Shown here: one piece after another, positions 10,337 to 17,484 of the stretch | How positions within the stretch are numbered: the first letter of the stretch is position 1 | Layout: every line of letters begins with the position of its first letter | Assembly (NCBI GenBank): GCA_020850735.1 | Contig: JADZEE010000144.1 | Span: 1 to 41,962, forward strand | DNA from: Gammaproteobacteria bacterium | GTDB taxonomy: Bacteria; Pseudomonadota; Gammaproteobacteria; JADZEE01 | DNA: 41,962 nucleotides | Reading direction: 5' to 3' | Program-made: the position numbers and the translations under genes | The notes under the pieces: model-generated | What the model saw: only the letters and a program-made list of their open reading frames with translations | Database searches by the model: none | What the model was told of the DNA's origin: nothing

Positions 10337-11194
10337 ATGCACCCGAGCACCACCATCGCCGCCGAGCTGATCGCGCTGCTCGAGCGTTTCGCGGCGCAGG
10401 CGTCCCCGCCGCGCGTGCGCGCCCTGCACCTGCCGCGCCCGGAGTGCATCGACAGCCGCCGCGGCGAATTCTGCGCGCTCGAGCTCGACGACGGCACGCT
10501 CGGGCTCGCCTTCGTCCTGCTCGAGGATACCTTCGCCCGGCTCACCGCCGGCGAGGGCTGCGCCGGTCTCGCCGGCGCCGACGCGCTCACGCTGGCGCGC
10601 CGCTACGCGGGTGCCGACGGGATCGGGCGCACGCTGGGAATGGCCGCGATCAACGCGCTCAGTCGCTGGGTGTTCGACCGCGTCGGCTACGTGGCGCCGC
10701 CGAGCACGGACTCGATCGGCGAGCTCGATCCGAGCGCCGGCGACCAGGTCGGCATGGTCGGCCTGTTCCGGCCGCTGCTGGGCCGCTGCACCGCCGCCGG
10801 GGCACGCGTGACCGTGATCGAGCTGCGCCCCGAGCTGGTCGGCGAATACGACGGCTATAGCGTCACCCTCGACGCCCCCGAGCTCGGCCACTGCAACAAG
10901 GTGCTGTGCACCAGCTCGGTGCTGTTGAACGGCAGCGCCGACCGGATCCTGGGGCACTGTGGGCATGCCACACAGCTGGCCATGATCGGTCCGGGTGCGG
11001 GTTGCCTGCCCGATCCCCTGTTCGCCCGCGGGGTGACGCTGTTCGGCGGCCACTGGGTCGTCGATGCCGGTGGCGTGATCGAGGCCCTGCGCGCCGGCGA
11101 ATCCTGGAGCGCACACGCGCGCAAGGTCGCGATCCGGCGCGGCGAGTATCCCGGGCTGGCGCCGGCGAACACCGCCGACCGCAACGACCCGTGA
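10337..11194 (+). CDS. DUF364 (putative heavy-metal chelation domain) protein
   Basis: The 285-residue protein resembles the DUF4213/DUF364 family. It has the segment GMAAINALSRWVFDRVGY, then GDQVGMVGLFRPLLGRC, the central VTVIELRPEL, and the C-terminal MIGPGAGCLPDPLFARGVTLFGG. The family is thought to bind metal or a metal-cofactor intermediate, but no reaction is proven. It contains seven or more cysteines, several with flanking His (GHCNKVLC, GHCGHATQ), compatible with metal binding. The ATG at 10337 removes an unconserved stretch that overlaps liuD. There is no obvious partner next door. The nickel-using hydrogenase set lies 19 kb away. Confidence 0.78.
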   Translation: MHPSTTIAAELIALLERFAAQASPPRVRALHLPRPECIDSRRGEFCALELDDGTLGLAFVLLEDTFARLTAGEGCAGLAGADALTLARRYAGADGIGRTLGMAAINALSRWVFDRVGYVAPPSTDSIGELDPSAGDQVGMVGLFRPLLGRCTAAGARVTVIELRPELVGEYDGYSVTLDAPELGHCNKVLCTSSVLLNGSADRILGHCGHATQLAMIGPGAGCLPDPLFARGVTLFGGHWVVDAGGVIEALRAGESWSAHARKVAIRRGEYPGLAPANTADRNDP

Positions 11195-11478
11195 GCGCGG
11201 GCAATCCCCGCGCCAGCCATCGGCAGCGCTCGCGCGCGCCCGCCGGATCCGCTGCCGGCGCAGTGCGACGCCAAGGCGCCGGACGACCACCGCACGCGGC
11301 GGCGCCCGGCGGGTCAGAACTCGACCGGCAGTCGCTTGATCGCCGTCAACACGGAATCCGGCAATTCCTGATTAATATACTCAAGTAATGACCCGCTGCG
11401 CGACGGCCCCGGCTGCCCGCGGCCACCGCCCGTCCATTCGGCACCCCTGTGGAGGCTACATGTCCGAACCGCATCTGC
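11195..11478. other. Non-coding stretch after the DUF364 gene
   Basis: The first 19 bases form a terminator-like hairpin (GCGCGGG 11195-11201 with CCCGCGC 11207-11213). Farther on, the minus-strand frame ending at TGA 11314-11316 reads LEYINQELPDSVLTAIKRLP before its stop. That looks like the tail of a lost gene, but no start or recognisable domain is present. Otherwise I see nothing here. Confidence 0.4.
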
Positions 11479-11628
11479 ATGCCCGGCAAGCTCTTCTCCA
11501 GCACCGGCGCCACGGCCCGGCGCACGGAGCTGCTGGTGCTCATCACGCCGCGCGCGGTGGCGAACCGGGGTGAGGCGCGGGCGGTGACGGAAGAGTTCCT
11601 GAAAAAGCTGAAGTCACTGGAACCTTGA
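11461..11628 (+). pseudogene. Remnant of a secretin (GspD-like) C-terminus
   Basis: Read from 11461 to the TGA at 11626-11628, the frame contains PGKLFSSTGATARRTELLVL followed by ITPRAVANRGEARAVTEEF and a lysine-rich tail. This is the distinctive end of type II secretion secretins (GspD): 'GKLF' before a TELLVLITPR strand, then a helical tail. Only about 50 residues remain. The rest of the roughly 600-700-residue protein is absent upstream, and no other Gsp gene is seen. It is therefore a deletion scar, perhaps left when the accessory region was assembled. The tail itself is undamaged, so the loss may be recent. Confidence 0.7.
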
Positions 11629-11906
11629 GCGAGAGGGGGGCGGGCGCGTCGGGTTCCTGCCGACATAACCGACTGTCGTAACGAGGAAAAACCTCCGGCG
11701 CCGCGCTGTCAAAGATGTTTCCGAACACGGATCGCACCGTAATCTCGGTGCATGCGATCGAACCTCTCTATACCTAATATGGGTGATTCAATATGCGCTC
11801 GCGTGTGCCATCATCCAGCGCCAACAGGCAAACGCGCCGGCAGCGAGGTGAGCCCGTCCCGGTTTGCCGGTGGTGATCCGAATCGCCAACGAACACGAGC
11901 GCATCC
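11629..11906. other. Non-coding stretch after the secretin remnant
   Basis: No gene is supported in these 278 bases. GC content falls towards the right end, in line with the accessory sequence that follows. Confidence 0.4.
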
Positions 11907-12164
11907 ATGCCAAGTTCAGTCACGTTTTTCCGTAACGTAGCCGTCGGCATAGCGCTTCTGCACTGTGTCGCCCTACACGCGGTCACCCACGATTTCGTTT
12001 TCGACATCCCTCCGGTTGTGCAAGCGGTTAGTTCGACGTTGGAGCCTGCGTTACAACGTGCTGAGAAATTTGATCGTGAGGAATGGATATACCCCTGTCA
12101 GCCAGTGGGTGCATGGGAGTCGACACCGATTACCGATGGCTTCTTCTACTACTTCCGCGCTTAG
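11907..12164 (+). CDS. Small secreted hypothetical protein
   Basis: The frame encodes 85 residues that I do not recognise. The first 25 (FFRNVAVGIALLHCVALHA) look like a Sec signal peptide with cleavage after ALHA. The mature part is short and acidic, with one cysteine (YPCQPVG) and an aromatic end (GFFYYFRA). Base composition is clearly less GC-rich than the metabolic genes around, which suggests acquisition. It lies between the secretin remnant and the transposase gene, so it may be an N-terminal fragment of a longer exported protein cut by the insertion. No clear ribosome binding site is seen. Confidence 0.4.
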   Translation: MPSSVTFFRNVAVGIALLHCVALHAVTHDFVFDIPPVVQAVSSTLEPALQRAEKFDREEWIYPCQPVGAWESTPITDGFFYYFRA

Positions 12165-12178
12165 GAATCTGATCGATA

Positions 12179-13432
12179 TTACTTTTTCGATTTGCGAGAC
12201 GGCTTGAACGTTTTTCCGTCAGGCATTCGAGGATGCAACGAGTCGTTCCAGTCACCCTGGAATTCATTGCGATGCAACGAGAGCGCATTAATCTCTTTCC
12301 TGCTGACGACAGCGCCGGTCGGATAGGCGCGCTTGTCGAGCCTGGCCTTTGCGCGAAGTTCGGCTTCGGTTCTCGTGTTGCCGATCCAGTCGACAATGCT
12401 CTCGAAGGTGCACAGCGCTTTGCCACGCCAGTTGCGCGTGATGTGACAGAACAAGCGATGTTCGATCTTGTTCCTCTTACCGGTGCCGGGCGGAAAGTGA
12501 CTGACGCGGATCTTCAGCCCCGTCTCGTCAGCGAACTTCTGCAACTCGTGCTTCCACGAGCGCGAGCGATAGCCGTTGCTGCCACCGGCATCGGCGGTAA
12601 TGAGCAACTCTTCGGCATCGGGGTAGGCGCGGCGACCCATCGCCTGCCACCAACGGCGGATCGAGGCCACCGCGAAGGCCGGCGTGTCATGGTCCCGGCC
12701 CACGTTCACCCACGCTTCGTTGCGCCCCATGTCGTAGATCCCGTAGGGGATCGCCTTGCCTTCAGCATCTTGCGGGAAATCATGCTCCAGAGCAGCCTCT
12801 GGACTGCCCTTGGGCTGCCATTCCCGGCCCGCGTTCTTGAATTCGCCGACCAGTTCCTTTTTCTTCGTGTCGAGCGAAATCACCGGCTGGTTACGCTGCA
12901 GACAATCTTCAGCTCTGGCATTGATGTGCTCGAACTGCGCGTTGCGCCGGGGGTGCGAGTCCCCTTCGCGGGTCTTGCGCATCGATTGCAGGCTGTACCC
13001 CAACTCGTGCAACAACCGCCCAACCGAGGTCGAACTCACCCGCCATCCCGCCTTGACCAGCGCCGCGGTGAGCTGCGCACCGCTGTTGCACGTCCAGCGC
13101 AAGGCCGATTGCGGATCACCGCGCGTGAGCGCATCCACCAACGCGTCGAGCGCCGCCTTCAGCCCCGGTTGCGAGGCATCCAGACGTGCGCGCGCCGCGC
13201 CTGCGCGACGAATGCGCGCATCCGGAGCCACCCCCGACTCGATCTCCAGCCGGCCGGCTCGTACCGTCGGGCGCGACAATCCGGTCGCCGAAGACACCAA
13301 CGAGTCGCCGCCGTGCCCGATCGCCCGCGACTCAGCGCCTGCCCAACGCCGACGACCACGTTCATCGAGTACCGGTTCGACTGCCGTCCACTTCTCCACA
13401 ATCGTTGCTTCGAGTTCAAGGTCGCGTGCCAT
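12179..13432 (-). mobile_element. ISAzo13-family transposase (insertion sequence)
   Basis: A single intact frame of 417 residues encodes a transposase of the ISAzo13 type (DDE, 'Rhodopirellula transposase' domain). It has the N-terminal LDERGRRRWAGAESRAIGHG segment and a helix-turn-helix region (ATGLSRPTVRAGRLE). The catalytic half contains VISLDTKKKELVGEFKNAG, YDMGRNEAWVNVGRDHDT, LITADAGGSNGYRSRSW and PPGTGKRNKIEHRLFC, which supply the acidic residues. No stop or frameshift is present, so it could be active. I found no convincing terminal inverted repeats; the best is TGATCGA at 12170-12176 against 13449-13455. The exact ends are unknown. Confidence 0.85.
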
Positions 13433-13438
13433 GCGAAC

Positions 13439-13741
13439 ATGAGATCACTCGATCACATCGAACGCAAAGTTGATTTCGGGCGGCGTCCTTACCATCCCGC
13501 TGCGGATCCCAACGATCCGGCCTACCGATCAGCGGTCGATCACTATGTGGCGGGCGTGCAGGCGATGTCCCGCACAACGGACGCGCCGGTGCACCCCTAT
13601 TACCCGCTGTCGGATCCGAGCGATCCGGTGTATCAAAAAGCGCTCGCGGACTATGTTGCGCGCATGCGCGAGATCGACCGCAGGGAACCCTGCACCGGGG
13701 CGATCGCTCCACTCCCAGTGGACGATGCGCCCTCTCCCTGA
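13439..13741 (+). CDS. Small protein with two internal repeats
   Basis: The product is 100 residues from ATG 13439. It consists mainly of two copies of a unit of about 28 residues: YHPAADPNDPAYRSAVDHYV near residue 20 and YYPLSDPSDPVYQKALADYV near residue 52. Each is followed by a short helix (AGVQAMSR, ARMREIDR). The unit 'DPxDPxYxxAxxxYV' looks like a turn plus a helix. No known family comes to mind. The gene ends 63 bases before the RHS gene on the same strand and abuts the transposase start, so it could belong to the RHS locus or be what remains of a longer repeat protein trimmed by the insertion sequence. Confidence 0.55.
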   Translation: MRSLDHIERKVDFGRRPYHPAADPNDPAYRSAVDHYVAGVQAMSRTTDAPVHPYYPLSDPSDPVYQKALADYVARMREIDRREPCTGAIAPLPVDDAPSP

Positions 13742-13804
13742 ACCACGGCAAGGCCCGGAAAAGCGTCGCCTGAGGCGCACCCGCACCCAAGGATTGACGA
13801 TACG

Positions 13805-14503
13805 ATGATCAACCGGATCCTGTATGTCCTGCTCGTGGCGATGATCGCGCCGAGTCTTCGTGCGGAAACGTTCTTTGTCCACGCCGACCACCTTGGAACA
13901 CCACAAGCGTTGACCGACGCCAACGGTACGGTGGTATGGCGGGCGCACTACGAGCCCTTCGGTCACGCGACCGTGGACGAGGGCTCGACGGTAACGTTTA
14001 ATATGCGCTTCCCCGGCCAGTACTTCGATGCGGAGACTGGCCTGCATTACAACTACTACCGCGATTACGACCCGGACACCGGCAGGTACCTGCAGCCGGA
14101 TCCGATCGGGCTCGCCGGAGGGCTGAACCCCTACGTCTATGCCTACGACAACCCACTGCGATTTACGGATCCAACCGGTGAAGCTGCAATCGCCATTGTT
14201 CCGTTGTTAAAGGCGATTGCCGCAGCAACGACTGGTTTCTCAGCCGGTTTCGGTGGCACCCGCACTTATCAAGCCCTTGAAGCCGCCGGACTGGCACGAG
14301 ATGCATACGAAGGTGCTAGGGACGTGTACTTGCGATGCATTGAGGATCGATCGCGTGGTGTGTCTTGTAATTGTGACTTGGAGTACAGACTCTACAAGGA
14401 CGCCGAGAGGGATTATTTATCGCGCGGTGCGGACGCCTCCGGCGCTGCGGCTCGAACGATCTATCGGGACGTCAGTCCGAAAATTCCGCGGCTGTCCCAA
14501 TGA
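13805..14503 (+). CDS. Short secreted RHS core protein with variable C-terminus
   Basis: The 232-residue protein starts with a signal peptide (INRILYVLLVAMIAPSLRA, cleavage before ETFF). It runs straight into the last part of an RHS/YD-repeat core: FVHADHLGTPQALTDANG, a short spacer, then RFPGQYFDAETGLHYNYYRD, GRYLQPDPIGLAGG and YAYDNPLRFTDPTG. The roughly 105-residue C-terminus after DPTG is unrelated to the core. It begins with a hydrophobic stretch (IAIVPLLKAIAAATTGFSAG) and ends with a helical, cysteine-containing part (RCIEDRSRGVSCNCDLEY). Full RHS proteins have more than 1,000 residues forming a shell, which is missing here. The next gene overlaps its stop (ATGA), as toxin and immunity genes often do. 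Confidence 0.75.
   Translation: MINRILYVLLVAMIAPSLRAETFFVHADHLGTPQALTDANGTVVWRAHYEPFGHATVDEGSTVTFNMRFPGQYFDAETGLHYNYYRDYDPDTGRYLQPDPIGLAGGLNPYVYAYDNPLRFTDPTGEAAIAIVPLLKAIAAATTGFSAGFGGTRTYQALEAAGLARDAYEGARDVYLRCIEDRSRGVSCNCDLEYRLYKDAERDYLSRGADASGAAARTIYRDVSPKIPRLSQ
14051..14109 (+). repeat. RHS core direct repeat, copy 1
   Basis: This 59-base segment encodes YYRDYDPDTGRYLQPDPIG inside the RHS gene. By eye it matches 15035-15093 at 55 of 59 positions. Confidence 0.8.
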
Positions 14504-15000
14504 CCGAGCGAGCGACTCTTACGCTGTGGCTGGTCGCCGCCTCGGTAGGCGTTGCATTCGTTCTGAACCATCAGCGCGTCTTGGTGATCCTGTCAGACGC
14601 TTATTACGGAACTGAGTTAACTTGGCGTGGGATGCAAATCGCGTTACCGGAATCCGCTCGAGTCCGAATCGGGACTACGGATAACGCTGCTTACCTAACC
14701 GATAAAGACGATCCCTCGATTCTGGTCACGCTCCGGACAGAACGCCGCACCGTCACCCCTGCGACCGTCATATCCGATTTCTGTACTCGGCACACGTGCG
14801 TTGAGCCGGGGAAGGTTTCCGGGGGAGAGACCGTCACGCATACCGTAAGCGTGATCTATACCGAGTCGGGATTGCGTCGCCTCCGCTCCATTACAGCCGT
14901 TGACCGTTACGACGTCTGGATTGAATTCGATGGAACCGAACAGGGTTTCGTAAAGTATCGACCAGTCATTGACGCGATAATTGCGAGTCTCGTTCCATAA
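14500..15000 (+). CDS. Membrane-anchored hypothetical protein, candidate immunity partner
   Basis: The product is 166 residues. One N-terminal membrane segment (LTLWLVAASVGVAFVLN, about residues 7-23) is followed by a beta-rich domain of about 140 residues with two nearby cysteines (DFCTRHTCVEPG). An anchored periplasmic domain is the likely topology. I do not recognise a family. Its ATG overlaps the RHS stop codon in ATGA, so the two are translationally coupled, and both are bracketed by the RHS direct repeats. The pairing suggests an immunity protein acting in the periplasm, where the exported RHS protein would also arrive. An accessory role in its folding is an alternative. Confidence 0.6.
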   Translation: MTERATLTLWLVAASVGVAFVLNHQRVLVILSDAYYGTELTWRGMQIALPESARVRIGTTDNAAYLTDKDDPSILVTLRTERRTVTPATVISDFCTRHTCVEPGKVSGGETVTHTVSVIYTESGLRRLRSITAVDRYDVWIEFDGTEQGFVKYRPVIDAIIASLVP

Positions 15001-15346
15001 CGGCCGAACACGCCGGCGTTCAAAGCACTACAACAACTACTACCGCGATTACGACCCGGACGCCGGGCGGTACCTGCAACCGGATCCGATCGGTCTGAGA
15101 GGCGGTCTCAACTCGTACGACCAGATCTATCCATTCGACGCCCGCGGCGTTGCCAAGCGTTTTCGTCATGCGGCGATCTTCGGCGCGCTCGATGCTCTGC
15201 ATCCCGGCGAGACCATGCGCTTCGCCAACGATCACGATCCGCTGCCGCTGCTGGACCAGCTGCAGCAGCGCTATGGCGCGGCGGTCACGATCACGTACGT
15301 CAACCGTGAACCGGGCCTGATCGTCATCGACTTCGCGCGCCAGTAG
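14981..15346 (+). CDS. RHS core remnant fused in frame to a DUF2249 domain
   Basis: The frame is open from a weak TTG at 14981 and ends at TAG 15344-15346. Codons from about 15026 read HYNNYYRDYDPDAGRYLQPD and PIGLRGGLNSY, a piece of RHS core. From about 15118 the sequence changes to a DUF2249 domain (FDARGVAKRFRHAAIFGALD, then HPGETMRFANDHDPLPLLDQ, then VNREPGLIVIDF). DUF2249 is a small redox/metal-related domain seen near nitric oxide and hydrogen metabolism genes. No native DUF2249 start codon remains, and the upstream part overlaps the candidate immunity gene. Recombination at the RHS cassette has probably replaced the first few codons, so expression is doubtful. Confidence 0.68.
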   Translation: MRVSFHNGRTRRRSKHYNNYYRDYDPDAGRYLQPDPIGLRGGLNSYDQIYPFDARGVAKRFRHAAIFGALDALHPGETMRFANDHDPLPLLDQLQQRYGAAVTITYVNREPGLIVIDFARQ

Positions 15347-15943
15347 GCGCGTCGGGCCGGAGCCGCCCGCAGCCGGGCTGCGGCGTGCCGGCACGCTCGG
15401 TCCGGCGCCCTCGAGCGAGGACGAGACCGTGTTCTGCGGGCTGGGTGGGAGGTTCAGCACTTCCTTCGGGAACTGGTTCGCCAGGTGCTCGACGACGTTG
15501 CGTGCGGAGATGACGTGCACGGGCCGACCCTGCTCATCGAGCACCGGAATGTGCCGGTAGCCGCCGACGCTCATCTGGTTGACCGCGTAGACCAGCTCGT
15601 AGTCGGTGCCCAGACATTCCGGGTGCGCGGTCATCACCGCGTCCACCGTCACGGCATCGAAATCGACGTCGCGGCGGGCGACGGCGTTGACGAGATCACG
15701 TTCCGTGAAAATGCCGAGCAGACGCTCACCCTCGACGACGAGCACGAAACCGATGCGTTGGCGGTGCATGGTTTCGACCGCCGCGCGGATCGACGTTCCC
15801 GACTGGCAAAGCACCGGCCGGTGCAGCGAGTGCAACTCGCCGATGGCGACCGTGAGACCGGCATTGCGCAGGCGGTCGCGCTCGCTCGTACTGCGCTCGG
15901 ATTCTGCGAGCACGGTTTCGACCAGCTTTTCATCGTCTCTCAT
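15020..15943 (-). CDS. Twin CBS-domain protein with an abnormal C-terminal extension
   Basis: From ATG 15943, behind a strong AGGGAGGG ribosome binding site, the first about 175 residues make two CBS domains. One runs around GFVLVVEGERLLGIFTERDL, the other around YAVNQMSVGGYRHIPVLDEQ, and the region ends at FPKEVLNLPPSPQN. Such proteins bind adenine nucleotides and regulate a partner. Related proteins normally stop right after NLPP. Here the frame runs on for about 130 more residues, antisense to the DUF2249/RHS fusion, to a stop at 15020-15022. The extension is low-complexity and not conserved-looking, so the native stop was probably lost or displaced. The conserved part is 15415-15943. Confidence 0.7.
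   Translation of the reverse strand: MRDDEKLVETVLAESERSTSERDRLRNAGLTVAIGELHSLHRPVLCQSGTSIRAAVETMHRQRIGFVLVVEGERLLGIFTERDLVNAVARRDVDFDAVTVDAVMTAHPECLGTDYELVYAVNQMSVGGYRHIPVLDEQGRPVHVISARNVVEHLANQFPKEVLNLPPSPQNTVSSSLEGAGPSVPARRSPAAGGSGPTRLLAREVDDDQARFTVDVRDRDRRAIALLQLVQQRQRIVIVGEAHGLAGMQSIERAEDRRMTKTLGNAAGVEWIDLVVRVETASQTDRIRLQVPPGVRVVIAVVVVVVL
15035..15093 (+). repeat. RHS core direct repeat, copy 2
   Basis: This second copy of the 59-base core segment lies about 980 bases after copy 1 and encodes YYRDYDPDAGRYLQPDPIG. The two copies bracket the variable tip and its partner gene. Confidence 0.8.
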
Positions 15944-16263
15944 GACCGGACCCTCCCTTGGGTAACGTTTAGCACGGTCACCATCCGACCGCAACGGATC
16001 GCGTATCCGGCCGCGGCCGCCTGCTCGCGCGACCGCGGCCGGTGCTGTTGGCCCGCCGCGACGCAGCGATCATCGCCGCCGCAACGAGGGCCATAGCGGC
16101 TTTCGTAACGCCTTGAATCATCGAGACGCCGGCGACGAGCGCTGTGGCGGGTGCCACACTACCGTGCACACCGACCCACCGCCGGCACGCCGCGCAGGCT
16201 CGCGCCGCCGCCGTCCGGGCGCTACCGCGCATCGCGAAACGACGACCGACCGCCCCGCAACGG
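15944..16263. other. Intergenic region between CBS and thiolase genes
   Basis: This is 320 bases with no supported gene. A minus-strand frame through it (15978-16316) has a hydrophobic stretch (MIQGVTKAAMALVAAAMIAA), but its start lies inside the thiolase gene and nothing else supports it. Confidence 0.45.
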
Positions 16264-17469
16264 CTATTGGGTGTTCTGAAAAATATGCACGAAGCCGGCG
16301 CTGCCCAGGCCGCCATTGTGCTGCAAGGCCGTGCGCGCCCCGGGGACCTGTCGCGATCCCGCGCTGCCGCGGAGCTGGCGAACCAGCTCGGTGATCTGCG
16401 CCAGCCCGGTCGCGCCCAGCGGATGACCTTTCGCCAGCAGGCCGCCGGACGGATTGACCACGTAGCGCCCGCCGTAGGAATTATCGCCGTTGCGCACGAA
16501 CGGGATCAGTTCATCGGGCGTGCACAAGCCGAGTGCGGTGTAGGTCAGCAGCTCGTTGCTGGTGAAGCAATCGTGCAGCTCGATGACGTCGATGTCTTCG
16601 GGACCGATCCCGGCCGACTCGTAGGCCGCCGTGGCGGCATCGCGACTCAAGGCCCGGAACATGACGTCCAGGGGATCACCTTCGAAGTACTGCGCTTTGT
16701 CGGTCGCGAATCCCTGCCCCACCAGGGCGATTGACGTCCCGATGCCGCGCCGGCGCGCGTAGCGCTCGCTGCACACCACCGCGGCGGCGGCGCCGCAGCT
16801 CGGCGGACAGGCGTAGAGCTTGCGCAGCCCGCGAAAGATCTTCGGCTGGGCGAGCACCTCCTCGACGCTTAGCGGCGTGCGGAATATCGCGTTCTCATTG
16901 TCGGCCGCGTGCCGGCGCGCCTTCACGGCGATGAGCGCCTCGATCTCCTCGCCGATCCCGAAGCGCTCGTGCAGCAGATCGATCTGACAGCCGAAAAAAC
17001 AGATTGCCGGCGGCACGGCGCGTTCCTCGTCCGACAGGCCCATGAGCTCGGCGATCGCGTTGCCGTGCCGTGCGAGCGGGCTGGTCTTGCCGGGAAACAC
17101 GAGGTCCACCGCGCCCGGCGTCATCTGCTCGAAACCCAGCGCGAGTGCGCAGTCCGTCATGCCGGAGCTCACCGCCTGCGCCGCCAGCGCGAAGGCGGTC
17201 GATCCGCTCGCGCAGTTGTTGTTGACGTTGACGATCGGCAGGCCCGTCATGCCGAGGTGATACAGGGCCGCCTGACCACTGCAGGAGTCCCCGTACACGT
17301 AGCCGGCATAGGCAAACTGCAGATCCGCGTAATCGATGCCGGCATCGGCCAGCGCCAGTCGCGCGGCATTTGCGCCCATCCGGTCGTAGGGGTCACTGCG
17401 ACCGGGCTTGGTGAACGGCACCATGCCGACGCCGGCGACGATGACCCGGCGGGCTCCGTCATGACTCAT
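16264..17469 (-). CDS. Thiolase family protein, lipid-transfer (SCP-x) type
   Basis: The 401-residue protein has the thiolase fold with nucleophile cysteine in VNNNCASGS (Cys86), the HDCF motif typical of SCP-x/lipid-transfer thiolases, and the C-terminal NPSGGLLAKGHPLGATG. The ordinary bacterial GxCxSG second cysteine is absent. Members cleave or form C-C bonds of branched or bulky acyl-CoAs, for example sterol side chains, and some act in retro-aldol reactions with a DUF35 partner, which is not seen here. It is the last gene of a five-gene minus-strand operon, 15 bases after the ligase, with a clear AAGGAGA ribosome binding site. Confidence 0.88.
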   Translation of the reverse strand: MSHDGARRVIVAGVGMVPFTKPGRSDPYDRMGANAARLALADAGIDYADLQFAYAGYVYGDSCSGQAALYHLGMTGLPIVNVNNNCASGSTAFALAAQAVSSGMTDCALALGFEQMTPGAVDLVFPGKTSPLARHGNAIAELMGLSDEERAVPPAICFFGCQIDLLHERFGIGEEIEALIAVKARRHAADNENAIFRTPLSVEEVLAQPKIFRGLRKLYACPPSCGAAAAVVCSERYARRRGIGTSIALVGQGFATDKAQYFEGDPLDVMFRALSRDAATAAYESAGIGPEDIDVIELHDCFTSNELLTYTALGLCTPDELIPFVRNGDNSYGGRYVVNPSGGLLAKGHPLGATGLAQITELVRQLRGSAGSRQVPGARTALQHNGGLGSAGFVHIFQNTQ

Positions 17470-17484
17470 GTTGCATCTCCTTGC

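Noticed and set aside
12233..13438. Plus-strand frame upstream of and in frame with the two-repeat protein
   Set aside because: It is the antisense of the intact transposase. Only the part from ATG 13439 shows protein-like repeats.
12170..13455. TGATCGA pair as the insertion sequence ends
   Set aside because: Seven bases is too short to trust. No target duplication is visible, and the right copy would fall inside the next gene.
15978..16316. Minus-strand small membrane protein
   Set aside because: It starts inside the thiolase gene and only one hydrophobic stretch supports it.
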